In this document: positions 53,235 to 62,046 of the stretch, piece by piece
How the letters are laid out: each line of letters starts with the position of its first letter
How positions within the stretch are numbered: the first letter of the stretch is position 1
Assembly: GCA_038131365.1 (NCBI GenBank)
Contig: JAYPPH010000003.1
Location: 124,001-188,000 of the forward strand
Reading direction: 5' to 3'
Length of the DNA stretch: 64,000 bases
DNA from: Marisalimonas marina
GTDB lineage: Bacteria > Pseudomonadota > Alphaproteobacteria > Puniceispirillales > Marisalimonadaceae
Program-made: the position numbers and the translations under genes
Notes under the pieces: generated by a model
Told to the model about the DNA's origin: nothing
What the model saw: the letters and a program-made list of their open reading frames with translations, nothing else
The model's database searches: none

Positions 53235-54107
53235 ATGAAAATTATTGGTTCAATTGGATTAGGGGCAATGGGCGGGGCATATGCAAAATTTCTTCTCGAA
53301 GATAATTATAAAGTATATGGCATTGATCCAGATGAAAATAACGCAAAGATGTTTACTTCTTATGGAGGAGAATTGCTAAGTAATATCAGTGATTTAGTTT
53401 ATAAATCTGATGTTATCATTTTAAGTCTACCAACTGTTCCTATATTTAAGACAGTGATTGATGAAATAGAAAAAAATGGATCTGTTATTCAGCCTAAAAT
53501 ACTTATTGATATGAATACTATTTCATTAGAGGACAAACTTGAAACCAGAGATAAGTTACAAAAGCTAAATATTCAAATGGTAGATGCTCCTGTAAGCGGA
53601 ACAGGAGCACAAGCAAAAGAAAAAGACATTGTTGTTATGTCAAGTGGTGATTCAAAAGTTGTTGATGAATGTGATATCATTTTTAAATCATTTTCTAAAC
53701 AAAATATAAATGTAGGTGAATTTGGTAATGGAATAAAATTTAAGATTTTAGCCAATTTATTGGTCACCGTTCATAACACTGTTACAGCTGAAGCATTACT
53801 TTTAGGTCAAAAAGCAGGATTAGATAGCAATATGATTTATGAAGTATTAAATGCAGGAGCTGCTACATCTGTTATGTTAGATAAAAGAATGCCCCTTATG
53901 ATAAATAAAAATTATGAGCCAGCAACTGCTTCTATGAGAATATTTTTAAAAGATATTGAAGTTATTTCAAATTTTCTAAAAACTAATAATTTAAATTCCC
54001 CAACTTTTGAGGCTGCGGCTGCTTTATATAACCAATCTAAAGAAAAAATTCCAATCACTTATGATACCGCTGCCATTTATGAGCAATTAGAAAATAATAA
54101 TAAATAA
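53235..54107 (+). CDS. 3-hydroxyisobutyrate-dehydrogenase-family NAD(P)-dependent enzyme
   Basis: 290-aa beta-hydroxyacid dehydrogenase. Rossmann motif GLGAMGG at residues 8-14, substrate-site block DAPVSGTGAQAKEKDIVVMSSG near 119 (family D-A-P-V-S-G), and the catalytic Lys in NGIKFKILANLL near 173. Oxidises a 3-hydroxy acid to the semialdehyde or acts as a tartronate-semialdehyde-type reductase. It opens a plus-strand unit with cupin, YciI-like and cyclase genes (9-15 base gaps). AGGAAACGAGC is the ribosome site. Confidence 0.88.
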   Translation: MKIIGSIGLGAMGGAYAKFLLEDNYKVYGIDPDENNAKMFTSYGGELLSNISDLVYKSDVIILSLPTVPIFKTVIDEIEKNGSVIQPKILIDMNTISLEDKLETRDKLQKLNIQMVDAPVSGTGAQAKEKDIVVMSSGDSKVVDECDIIFKSFSKQNINVGEFGNGIKFKILANLLVTVHNTVTAEALLLGQKAGLDSNMIYEVLNAGAATSVMLDKRMPLMINKNYEPATASMRIFLKDIEVISNFLKTNNLNSPTFEAAAALYNQSKEKIPITYDTAAIYEQLENNNK

Positions 54108-54116
54108 GGAGATTTT

Positions 54117-54680
54117 ATGAAAGATAATAAAAAACTTCCCGAGATAAGAACCCTTTCAAGGGAGTATATGAATTCAAGGATTGCATATTTTGCTGATCAA
54201 AAAGGATCTAAACTGGGTTTACCAGATAGCAAATTACCTGAATGTACAAGAGAGCTTATTAATATTATTGGTTTTGAGCCGCCCAAAGGAGATAGTAAAC
54301 ATGTTTCACCATTGGGTAATGACAATGCTCAAATGCCTGCTATTAATATTTCAGAAGGCTTTAATCTTGGATTTTGTAGATGCAAGCCTGGTAAAGGACC
54401 ATTAATGCATAATCATGATACTAATGAAACATTTATGCCCATTACTGGAAAATGGAGGTGTGAATGGAATGAGGGTGATGATCACGATTTCGCAGACTTG
54501 GGTCCTTGTGATGTTGTTTCATTTCCTCCTGGCTGTTCTAGGCGTTTTATGAATATAACTGAAGGTGAGGATGATAAAGAACATTTATTGTTAGTTGTCA
54601 TTGCTGGTAATGCTCCAAAGGCAGAGTTTACAGACCTTGCTTATAAAAGAATTGAAGAATTTGAAAATTCTAATAACTAA
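54117..54680 (+). CDS. Cupin-domain protein of the catabolic island
   Basis: 187-aa cupin. Motif 1 reads GKGPLMHNHDTNETFMPITG, a full metal-binding set (His, His, Glu); motif 2 is PCDVVSFPPGCSRRFMN, where Arg replaces the usual His. It resembles small gentisate- or hydroxyanthranilate-dioxygenase-like cupins, but residues outside the barrel do not allow a firm call. AAGGAGATTTT precedes the ATG. Second gene of the unit starting at 53235; ring cleavage or a decarboxylation are possible roles. Confidence 0.8.
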   Translation: MKDNKKLPEIRTLSREYMNSRIAYFADQKGSKLGLPDSKLPECTRELINIIGFEPPKGDSKHVSPLGNDNAQMPAINISEGFNLGFCRCKPGKGPLMHNHDTNETFMPITGKWRCEWNEGDDHDFADLGPCDVVSFPPGCSRRFMNITEGEDDKEHLLLVVIAGNAPKAEFTDLAYKRIEEFENSNN

Positions 54681-54694
54681 TCGAAAGTTTTATT

Positions 54695-54985
54695 ATGATA
54701 TGGGTTGTGCTTTGTAAAGATAAACCAAACTCTTTAGACCAAAGGATGAGAATTATAGATGAGCACAGGGCTTATTTATCTACAAATCCAATAAAAACAC
54801 TTATTTCTGGTCCTTTAACTGATAAGGAAGGTAATATGAATGGATCTTTCTTTATGGTTGAAGCTAATAGCGAAGAAGAAATAAAAATATTTCAACAAAA
54901 TGATCCAATTTTCAAAGCAAATATTTGGGATGAAATAATTATTTCACCATTTAATAAAAGGGTGGATAACCTTTCTAAAATTTAG
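54695..54985 (+). CDS. YciI-like protein
   Basis: 96-aa ferredoxin-like-fold protein of the YciI family. Family pattern: VVLCKDKPNSLDQRM, D-E-H-R-A-Y-L with the His of the putative active site, GPLTDKEGNMNGSFFMVEA, and FQQNDPIFKANIWDEI. Related proteins act as lactone dehydrohalogenases or muconolactone-isomerase-like enzymes in aromatic pathways. Sits between the cupin and cyclase genes in the same unit, which favours a catabolic, small-lactone role. Confidence 0.85.
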   Translation: MIWVVLCKDKPNSLDQRMRIIDEHRAYLSTNPIKTLISGPLTDKEGNMNGSFFMVEANSEEEIKIFQQNDPIFKANIWDEIIISPFNKRVDNLSKI

Positions 54986-54998
54986 ATAAGAGGTAGTA

Positions 54999-55772
54999 AT
55001 GTCTAAGAAATTTTTAGATTTATCAGTTAGTTTGCAAGAAGGTATTAAGTCTGACCCAGACTTTATGCTACCTAAAATAAACTATCATCATCATCAAGAA
55101 ACAGCAGAAGAGATGATTAGTTTTTTTCCTGGCTTAAACAAGTCTGATTTGCCTGGAGGAGAAGGTTGGGCAATGGAAACTATAACAGTAAGCACTCATA
55201 ATGGAACTCATATGGATGCTCCTTATCATTATCATTCAACTATGAATAATGGAGAGAGAGCTATCACAATAGATGAAGTCCCTTTAGAGTGGTGTTTCAG
55301 TGATGGTGTTAAGTTAGATTTAAGATCCTATGAAGATGGGTATGTTTTAACCAAAGATGACCTGCAAAATGAAATAAAAAAAATAGACTATAATATAAAA
55401 CCTCTTGATATGATTTTTATTAACACATCAGCAGGTGGCCGTTATGGAAAAGATGATTTCTTAAAAAAAGGTTGCGGTATAAGTAAAGAAGCAACCATAT
55501 ACTTGCTTGAGCAAGGCGTTAGAGTCACTGGAACCGATGCGTGGAGCTGGGATGCTCCATTTACTTATACAGCTGAAAAATTTAAAGAAACAAAAGACCC
55601 TTCAATAATCTGGGAAGGTCATAGAGCAGGCATGGTTCAGGGTTACTCACATATTGAAAAACTTAACAATTTAGACAAGCTACCCAGTCATGGGTTTAAG
55701 GTTTCTGCTTTTCCATTCAAAATTAAGAATGGCTCAGCTGGCTTTGTAAGAGTTGTAGCTATTTTTGAATGA
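54999..55772 (+). CDS. Cyclase-family metal-dependent hydrolase (KynB-like)
   Basis: 257-aa enzyme with the full metal motif H67-N-G-T-H71-M-D73-A-P-Y-H77, as in kynurenine formamidase and isatin hydrolase. A later block GVRVTGTDAWSWDAPF and the C-terminal SAFPFKIKNGSAGFVRVVA (conserved P-x-K) complete the family pattern. Hydrolyses an amide or related bond with Zn or Mn. Last gene of the plus-strand unit begun at 53235. The second cyclase at 49753-50721 has a different metal motif, so the two probably act on different steps. Confidence 0.9.
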   Translation: MSKKFLDLSVSLQEGIKSDPDFMLPKINYHHHQETAEEMISFFPGLNKSDLPGGEGWAMETITVSTHNGTHMDAPYHYHSTMNNGERAITIDEVPLEWCFSDGVKLDLRSYEDGYVLTKDDLQNEIKKIDYNIKPLDMIFINTSAGGRYGKDDFLKKGCGISKEATIYLLEQGVRVTGTDAWSWDAPFTYTAEKFKETKDPSIIWEGHRAGMVQGYSHIEKLNNLDKLPSHGFKVSAFPFKIKNGSAGFVRVVAIFE

Positions 55773-55773
55773 T

Positions 55774-56007
55774 TTATTTGTAAATGTAGTTGGTAATTAC
55801 AGTAGTTAATTTGATAGCTAGTGGTCTAACAAACAAAATAGCTGGAAACGCTACAAGGGAGGCATAAAACCAATTTGTAGGCCATACTTGAAAAAACAAT
55901 GAAGTGTCTGATAAGGCCAAATAAGTTACAAGAGAGCTAATAAACATTGTAATAAATATCCCAGAAATAAGAGTGGATAGATATAATTGGAATTTTTCTT
56001 TTTTCAT
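55774..56007 (-). CDS. DUF2798-family small membrane protein
   Basis: 77-aa protein with two membrane helices (about 10-32 and 45-65). The pattern L-S-G-I-F-I-T-M-F-I-S-S-L-V-T-Y and W-P-T-N-W-F-Y-A-S-L-V-A-F-P matches DUF2798, a family with no known function. Convergent with the cyclase gene (1 base) and downstream of the TRAP terminator, so it has its own promoter or depends on read-through. Confidence 0.78.
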   Translation of the reverse strand: MKKEKFQLYLSTLISGIFITMFISSLVTYLALSDTSLFFQVWPTNWFYASLVAFPAILFVRPLAIKLTTVITNYIYK

Positions 56008-56020
56008 TTAATGACCTTAT

Positions 56021-56053
56021 AAAAAAAGACGATCTAAAAATAGATCGTCTTTT
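56021..56053 (-). terminator. Terminator of the TRAP operon
   Basis: AAAGACGATCTA (56025-56036) pairs with TAGATCGTCTTT (56041-56052) around a 4-base loop; the A7 run at 56021-56027 reads as a U-tract on the minus strand, just after dctP. Confidence 0.88.
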
Positions 56054-56074
56054 GAAATAGTTTTATAGAATTAT

Positions 56075-57175
56075 TTATCCACCAATCTTGAAACGTACAG
56101 GGAATTTATGTCCAGTTTTTTCCATTTCATCCATGTATGCATTCATGATAGCAGCGCCGTCCATTCCATAGTCCTTGGTGATATCTTGAGCTCTTGAATT
56201 TGGCCAATCTTTTATAGTTTCTGCCCAAATTTTTTGCTCAGATACAGGTAAATATGTAACAGCATCGTTAATACCTTTTTTCTTACCAAGCGCAACTAAG
56301 TCTGTAAGACCCTTTTGATATCTTTGCTGACCATCTTTTACTGCAGCTTTTTCATAGTTAACAGCCTCTTCCATTATTATTTTAACAATTTCAGGAGGTA
56401 GTTTTTTCATTGTATCTAGGTTAATGGTAGTGATTGTTTGTGCCATAGCGCCAAAGCCAATAACTTTCCAATAAGGTGCTTGTTCGTAGAACTTAAATCC
56501 TCCAGCATGAGCTGATGGGAAAATAATTACACCTTTTGCAACACCTGTAGCTAAGTCATTATACATTGTAGGAAGTGTAGATGTAACTGGTATCGATCCA
56601 AATAGAGAAACCCATGGTAAATTTGGTCCGGCAGCAATAACTTTTACACCCTTTAATTCACTTGCTTTCTGCCACTGCTTAACAGTACCAATTCCATAAT
56701 CATCAAAACCCTGCATAGCTAAGAATTTCTGATTATACTTATCTTCAAGCATTTTAGTTAACTCTGGAAATTGTTTCAGTATCTTGTGCTTAACTTCCCA
56801 ACTTGTTACAAGGTTTGTTGTTGTGAAAGGTACAAAATAGTCAAAGTTCCATGGTAATAATTTTGCTGTTTCGAAACATACACAATAAGAACCAATGTCT
56901 AACAAGCCTTTTTCAACAGCTTCTAAAGTCTCATGAACTTTTGCAATTTTACCAGCATAAGCTTCAATAATTCTAACTTTATGCTTGGTCTCAGCTGCGA
57001 CTCTCTTTTTAATATTTGGAACTAATACTTTTTCCATATTAGTAACGTAAGCTGTTGGCTTTGACGGGTGGCCTGATCCAACTCTTAAAGTAAATGTATC
57101 TGCAAATGATGCAGATGCCATAATACCAGTAGCTAAAATGCTAAGTGGTAAAGCTTTTTTAAAATACCTAATCAT
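56075..57175 (-). CDS. dctP: TRAP transporter substrate-binding protein (DctP family)
   Basis: 366-aa periplasmic receptor. Signal peptide 1-25 (ending SASFA), then TLRVGSGHPSKPTAYV, and in the middle the DctP-type ligand segment ASELKGVKVIAAGPNLPWVSLFG (in parts), followed by LPTMYNDLATGVAKGVIIFPSA. The conserved Arg that usually pairs with a carboxylate is not certain by eye. TRAP systems move organic acids with sodium. Last gene of a DctQ-DctM-DctP unit directly in the catabolic island, so its ligand is probably the island's substrate. Confidence 0.92.
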   Translation of the reverse strand: MIRYFKKALPLSILATGIMASASFADTFTLRVGSGHPSKPTAYVTNMEKVLVPNIKKRVAAETKHKVRIIEAYAGKIAKVHETLEAVEKGLLDIGSYCVCFETAKLLPWNFDYFVPFTTTNLVTSWEVKHKILKQFPELTKMLEDKYNQKFLAMQGFDDYGIGTVKQWQKASELKGVKVIAAGPNLPWVSLFGSIPVTSTLPTMYNDLATGVAKGVIIFPSAHAGGFKFYEQAPYWKVIGFGAMAQTITTINLDTMKKLPPEIVKIIMEEAVNYEKAAVKDGQQRYQKGLTDLVALGKKKGINDAVTYLPVSEQKIWAETIKDWPNSRAQDITKDYGMDGAAIMNAYMDEMEKTGHKFPVRFKIGG

Positions 57176-57227
57176 TATTTCCTCCTCTGATAGGTAGTGT
57201 TAAGTTTAGTATAAACCCCTTGCTTTA

Positions 57228-58544
57228 CTAAACAAATTGTGTAGGCCAGCTGGCTAATTCAGGAAAAAATGCAACTAATAACATGACTATCAACATCATA
57301 ACCCAATAAGGAATTGATCCTTTGAAAATCGTTCCTAGTGATACATTATCTCCACCAGCTGATAATACCCCTTTAACTGTATAAACTATAAGACCAAAGG
57401 GTGGTGTTAGTAAACCAGCTTCAATAGCTAGTATACCAAAAATTGCAAACGCATAGGGATTCATATCGCCTGCAAGTAATATAAATAAAGGTACAGTAAG
57501 TAAAATTATTGATATTGAATCTAGTAACATGCCCAAGATAAGCCAAATGACAACCATCATGACCAAGACCATGAAACTATTTAGACCTACTGAGGCCATG
57601 GCATCTACTATGACTGAGTCAATGTCTGACAATGATAAGAACCTAGAGTACATTCCAGCAGTAATTAAAAGTATCATTATAGGAGCAGAAGTTTTTCCTG
57701 CATCAATAACGGATTCAACCACACCGTTCCATCTCATGCCTTTATATAAAGCAATGCCAAAGCTTGCGAGTGCTCCCATACCAGCTGCTTCGGTAGGTGT
57801 AAAAATTCCTCCCCATATTCCTCCTAAAACAACAACTATTAAACCAAGTATAGACATACCAGATATAATTTGTTTGGATGTTAATTTTGTAGTGTCACCA
57901 ATGCTGTCTGGTTCTGGAGCTAATTCTGGATTTCTAACAGCCTTTATATAATTATAAAAAGCATACATAAGAGCTAGTATAAGGCCAGGAATAACACCAG
58001 CTACAAACAATTTTCCAATAGAATCTTCAGTTATAATACCCCAAACAATCAAAAGCACACTAGGTGGAATTAACATACCTAGACAAGCGCTTCCTGCTAT
58101 GGAGCCCGCAGCCAGTTTTTCATCATATCCAGCTTTTTTCATTTCCGGCCAAGCAATTCTAGAGAAGGCTGCTGCTGATGCAATAGATGTTCCTGTTACG
58201 GCTGCAAAAGCTGCATTTCCAGTAACTGTTGCGACACCAAGTCTACCAGGCACGCCTTTTAAACCTTTATTAATGAGTGAATACAAATCACCTGCGGCAC
58301 CACTTCGCGATAAGAAGTCTCCCATTAGAACAAAAAGTGGTATTGTCATAAAAATATGGTCTCTAATGAGCTCATAAGCAGCTCCGCCCACCTGACTTGC
58401 TGCCATATACATGTCTTCAAAAATAAAATATGTACCAATCATTGCAGTAGCGCCAAGTGCAAGAGCTATATGAACACCAGAAAAGATTGCCACTAGCATT
58501 CCTACTAACGTTAAAATCATTAATGTATCTAAATCAATTCCCAA
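57228..58544 (-). CDS. dctM: TRAP transporter large permease (DctM family)
   Basis: 438-aa membrane protein with about 12 segments. DctM blocks: VLMGDFLSRSGAAGDLYSLI, ATVTGNAAFAAVTGTSIASA near 100, ACLGMLIPPSVLLIVWGIIT near 150, GGIWGGIFTPTEAAGMGA near 240 and EAGLLTPPFGLIVYTVKG near 375. The start is TTG, backed by AAGGAT 8 bases upstream. It lies 15 bases after dctQ and 52 bases before dctP. Forms the transport pore. Confidence 0.94.
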   Translation of the reverse strand: MGIDLDTLMILTLVGMLVAIFSGVHIALALGATAMIGTYFIFEDMYMAASQVGGAAYELIRDHIFMTIPLFVLMGDFLSRSGAAGDLYSLINKGLKGVPGRLGVATVTGNAAFAAVTGTSIASAAAFSRIAWPEMKKAGYDEKLAAGSIAGSACLGMLIPPSVLLIVWGIITEDSIGKLFVAGVIPGLILALMYAFYNYIKAVRNPELAPEPDSIGDTTKLTSKQIISGMSILGLIVVVLGGIWGGIFTPTEAAGMGALASFGIALYKGMRWNGVVESVIDAGKTSAPIMILLITAGMYSRFLSLSDIDSVIVDAMASVGLNSFMVLVMMVVIWLILGMLLDSISIILLTVPLFILLAGDMNPYAFAIFGILAIEAGLLTPPFGLIVYTVKGVLSAGGDNVSLGTIFKGSIPYWVMMLIVMLLVAFFPELASWPTQFV

Positions 58545-58559
58545 CGTGCTATCCTTTTC

Positions 58560-59036
58560 TTAATCTTTTTTTGATATGAATGATTTAATTATTAAAGATA
58601 AATAAATTAAAACCACTATAATCGAAGAAAATATTATAACTGTTCTTATAGGGTATACAGGAAACTCAATTGCGCCAATTCCTTGATATTCTCTAATTTC
58701 CCATCCTTTTATCATGTCTGTCCAGCCACCAACGGCTATTCCTGTAAAAAGCATTATTCCAATTGCATAAGACAAAATATTAATAATGGTTTTTCCTCTT
58801 TTTTTAAAAAAATCATATATTAATGTAGTTCTAAGCATTGTGCCTGAAGCAATGGCGAATGGAACTTGAAGAAAAACTATTGCGGGAACTGAGTTCTGAA
58901 CAATTTGATCTGCACCTAGAAAAATACCAAGATTTCTAAATGTGACTTCAGCAAAAATTGTTAAGGCAACTAATATAAGCCATATTGCAGCTATTGATTG
59001 AAGGTATTCTGGTGTTTTCTTTATATACTTAATCAA
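58560..59036 (-). CDS. dctQ: TRAP transporter small permease (DctQ family)
   Basis: 158-aa membrane protein with four segments; E-V-T-F-R-N-L-G (family E-V-x-x-R) lies near residue 30 and V-Q-N-S-V-P-A-I-V-F-L-Q-V-P-F-A-I-A-S near 50. Stabilises the DctM subunit. First gene of the TRAP unit, 99 bases after the LysR gene on the same strand, so the regulator and transporter may share a transcript or the gap may hold a promoter. Confidence 0.9.
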   Translation of the reverse strand: MIKYIKKTPEYLQSIAAIWLILVALTIFAEVTFRNLGIFLGADQIVQNSVPAIVFLQVPFAIASGTMLRTTLIYDFFKKRGKTIINILSYAIGIMLFTGIAVGGWTDMIKGWEIREYQGIGAIEFPVYPIRTVIIFSSIIVVLIYLSLIIKSFISKKD

Positions 59037-59135
59037 TTTATTTCCCCAAGTTTTATTAGGTATATTAATTACTTTACGATTACTTTATCTGTATTCAAAT
59101 CATAAAATAAAATATCCAAAATCAATTTACCTGAT

Positions 59136-60068
59136 TTATAAAAATGGTTTAACTTTTTTATTCATTTTTTCTGTTATTGACCTAATTTCCTCACACATTT
59201 TTTCACTAAACAATCTTGCTGCAGGGGTTAGTTCTCTACTTGCAGATGTTATTAAAACATATTCAGTCATTAAATTAGGAGAAATTAAAGGAGATAAAGT
59301 TCTTGAGTTATTACTTACGTCAAGATCACATAATACAGCTGGCAAAATTGCGCTCCAATCACTTGACGCTACCATTTCTAAGGTTCCAATCATTCCATCC
59401 ATTTCTAATGTTTTTTCTAGCTTGATATTATGAGTAGAAAAATATTCATCTAGTGTAATTCGTCTAGAGTTCTCAATACCAGGAAGAATTATTTTTAAGT
59501 TTTCAAGCTCAGATAATTTTACAGGTTTCATGTGTTCAAATTTAGAATTCTTTTTTGTAACCAATAAGTTCAAGTCACTAGAAACGAATTCAATCTTCAA
59601 ACCTGTTGGGTTTTTTACAGTAGGGACAATAGCAAATTCTAACTTATTTGTTCTTACCATATCTTCTAATACACCCGAATAAGCCTCGGTCACCTTAACA
59701 TCGACTTTAGGGTATGCATTTAAAAATTCAGAAAGAGTAACAGGAAGTGCAGACCTGGTAAAAGTAGGCATTAATCCGCAATTGAAAGTTCCAGATATAT
59801 TTTCCTTGTTAGTTTTTGTATCAATAAGGGCTTTGTCCATCAAGCTTAGTATTTCTAAAGCATATTTATAAAAATTATTACCGCTATCAGTTAAAACCAT
59901 ATTTCCAGGCACCCTGTTAATAAGTTTTTTGCCTATACTTAATTCTAAGTTCTGGACTAGCATAGACATACCTGATTGAGTGGCATTAAGTCTCTCAGCA
60001 GCTAAGCTAAATGAATTTTCCTCTACCACTGCGACAAATGCTTTTAATTGTTTTATAGATACAGACAT
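59136..60068 (-). CDS. LysR-family transcriptional regulator
   Basis: 310-aa regulator. Winged helix at 1-60 (ISIKQLKAFVAVVEENSFSLAAERLNATQSGMS, shown in part: KQLKAFVAVVEENSF, AAERLNATQSGMS). A linker helix is followed by a periplasmic-binding-protein-like effector domain (about 92-300) with FNCGLMPTFTRSALP. Divergent from the flavin reductase and upstream of the TRAP unit, the usual geometry for autoregulation plus activation of flanking catabolic genes by a pathway intermediate. The effector is likely the transported acid or a derivative. Confidence 0.9.
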   Translation of the reverse strand: MSVSIKQLKAFVAVVEENSFSLAAERLNATQSGMSMLVQNLELSIGKKLINRVPGNMVLTDSGNNFYKYALEILSLMDKALIDTKTNKENISGTFNCGLMPTFTRSALPVTLSEFLNAYPKVDVKVTEAYSGVLEDMVRTNKLEFAIVPTVKNPTGLKIEFVSSDLNLLVTKKNSKFEHMKPVKLSELENLKIILPGIENSRRITLDEYFSTHNIKLEKTLEMDGMIGTLEMVASSDWSAILPAVLCDLDVSNNSRTLSPLISPNLMTEYVLITSASRELTPAARLFSEKMCEEIRSITEKMNKKVKPFL

Positions 60069-60203
60069 TTCTTTAGCTATCAGTTAAAATGATACAATCA
60101 ATACAAATAAATAATTACATATAATACATATAAATATGCTAAAGGAAATCCTTGTTTTGATATTTAAGTAACTTTTTAATTATAAATAGAGTATTTGATA
60201 AAC

Positions 60204-60671
60204 ATGGGTGTCATAGATACAAATTTTCTAAGAAAATCTTTAGGCAAATTTTCAACTGGTGTTACTATTGTAACATCTATAGATAGTGAAGGTGTGCCCG
60301 TTGGAATGACTGTAAATAGTTTTTCTTCCGTGTCATTAGATCCAGCTTTAGTACTTTGGTGTATAGATAAAAAACAGCCTAGTTACGATACGTTCATGGA
60401 CGCTAAAGGTTATGCTGTAAATATTTTGTCAAAGGATCAAAGTGATCTTTGCTATAAATTCTCTTCACAAAGTCATAATAAATTTGAAAATGTTAATTGG
60501 GAAAAAAGTAAAAATGGCTTTCCATTAATTGAAAATTCTCTTGCTTGGTTTGATTGTAAAAAATGGAACTATTATTCTGGAGGTGATCATCAAATATTAG
60601 TAGGTGAAGTCACTTCTTTCAATTCTTCAGAGTTAAAGCCATTAACATTTTGGAATGGTCAAATTTCTTAA
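60204..60671 (+). CDS. Flavin reductase domain protein (two-component monooxygenase reductase)
   Basis: 155-aa FMN-binding split barrel of the HpaC/flavin reductase-like family. Pattern: FSTGVTIVTSIDSEGVPVGM near residue 18, T-V-N-S-F-S-S-V-S-L-D-P-A-L-V, and the C-terminal D-H-Q-I-L-V-G-E-V with P-L-T-F. Supplies reduced flavin to an oxygenase; the LLM enzyme at 51992-53089 is the obvious partner in this window. A TTG at 60195 opens the frame three codons earlier, but the ATG at 60204 is preferred. Divergent from LysR. Confidence 0.88.
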   Translation: MGVIDTNFLRKSLGKFSTGVTIVTSIDSEGVPVGMTVNSFSSVSLDPALVLWCIDKKQPSYDTFMDAKGYAVNILSKDQSDLCYKFSSQSHNKFENVNWEKSKNGFPLIENSLAWFDCKKWNYYSGGDHQILVGEVTSFNSSELKPLTFWNGQIS

Positions 60672-60730
60672 TTGATATATAAAAAAAAAGTTATAGGATT
60701 AATTCAAAATTATAAATCAATGAGGTTTAA

Positions 60731-62038
60731 ATGGCAAAGTGGCTAAAAGAGGGAAAGTCTGAAAAAGAAATTGTAGAGGCTGATGCTGAAGTAAAAAAAA
60801 CAGTTGAAAAAATTTTACAAGATGTCACTTCAAGAGGAGATCAGGCCGTAAGAGAGTTATCAGAGAAATTTGATAACTACTCACCAGACAACTTTATTTT
60901 AAGCGAAGATGAAATTCAAATTGCTATTAGTAAGGTATCTAAAAGAGATTTAGACGATATTAAATTTGCACAAACTCAGGTTAGAAATTTTGCGCAAAAG
61001 CAACTTGAATGCATTAAAGATTTAGAAGTTGAGACTATGCCCGGCGTAATATTAGGTCACAAAAACATACCAATGAATGCAGTCGGTTGCTATGTTCCTG
61101 GAGGTAAGTACCCAATGGTTGCCTCCGCACATATGTCTGTTTTAACAGCAAAAGTTGCTGGTGTTAAAAATATTATTGCGTCTGCCCCTCCACAAGGAGG
61201 TGAACCACATCCGGCTATAGTAGCAGCTATGCATTTGGGTGGGGCTGATAAAATTTTGTGTTTAGGTGGTATTCAAGCTGTTGCGGCAATGGCAATTGGT
61301 ACAGAGACCATAAATGGAGTAGACATGTTAGTCGGCCCAGGCAATATGTTTGTTGCTGAAGCTAAAAGGCAATTATATGGAAGGGTAGGTATTGATTTAT
61401 TTGCTGGCCCTACAGAAACTCTTATTATTGCTGATGATACATCTGATCCAGAAATTTGTGCTGTTGATCTTTTAGGTCAGGCAGAGCATGGTCCTACTAG
61501 CCCTGCAATTTTATTAACTAACTCAGAAAAACTGGCTAGCGAAACTATAAAAGAAATTGAAAGGCAGTTAGAAATTATTCCAACATCTGAGATCGCCAGA
61601 GTATCATGGAAAGAATATGGTCAAGTTATTGTTTGTGATAGTTTGGATGAAATGGTTCAAGTTGCTGATGAGCTAGCTTTTGAGCATGTTCAAGTTATGA
61701 CAGATGATCCAGATTACTTTCATAAAAACATGACTAATTATGGGGCACTATTCTTAGGCTCAAGAACAAATGTTGCTTTTGGTGATAAAGTAATAGGAAC
61801 CAATCATACTTTGCCGACAAAAACAGCTGCTCGATATACAGGAGGTTTATGGGTCGGGAAGTTTTTAAAAACCTGCACCTACCAAAAAGTCCTGACAGAT
61901 GAAGCTTCTGCTCTCGTAGGAGAGTATTGTTCAAGGCTATGTGCATTAGAAGGTTTTGCTGGCCATGGAGAGCAGGCAAATATAAGAGTTAGAAGATATG
62001 GTGGAAGGAATATTCCTCCATATGCATCAGCAGAATAG
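60731..62038 (+). CDS. HisD-family NAD-dependent dehydrogenase, catabolic (HpsN-like)
   Basis: 435-aa histidinol-dehydrogenase-fold enzyme that oxidises an alcohol to an acid in two NAD-dependent steps. Zinc ligands match E. coli HisD after an offset of about 8: Gln250, His253 (GQAEHG), Asp352 (FGDK) and His412 (AGHGEQ); the catalytic pair Glu318-His319 and His359 (GTNHTLP) are also kept. No histidine-synthesis gene is near; instead an SDR follows 8 bases later and a TRAP unit is close, like the hpsN loci for sulfopropanediol. The true alcohol substrate is unknown. Confidence 0.87.
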   Translation: MAKWLKEGKSEKEIVEADAEVKKTVEKILQDVTSRGDQAVRELSEKFDNYSPDNFILSEDEIQIAISKVSKRDLDDIKFAQTQVRNFAQKQLECIKDLEVETMPGVILGHKNIPMNAVGCYVPGGKYPMVASAHMSVLTAKVAGVKNIIASAPPQGGEPHPAIVAAMHLGGADKILCLGGIQAVAAMAIGTETINGVDMLVGPGNMFVAEAKRQLYGRVGIDLFAGPTETLIIADDTSDPEICAVDLLGQAEHGPTSPAILLTNSEKLASETIKEIERQLEIIPTSEIARVSWKEYGQVIVCDSLDEMVQVADELAFEHVQVMTDDPDYFHKNMTNYGALFLGSRTNVAFGDKVIGTNHTLPTKTAARYTGGLWVGKFLKTCTYQKVLTDEASALVGEYCSRLCALEGFAGHGEQANIRVRRYGGRNIPPYASAE

Positions 62039-62046
62039 GAGTGAAT

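Noticed and set aside
57529..58377. Plus-strand open frames opposite dctM
   Set aside because: Antisense shadows of a well-supported DctM permease.
60731..62038. Histidine biosynthesis hisD
   Set aside because: No other his genes are nearby and all neighbours are catabolic or transport genes; kept as a HisD-family enzyme of other function.
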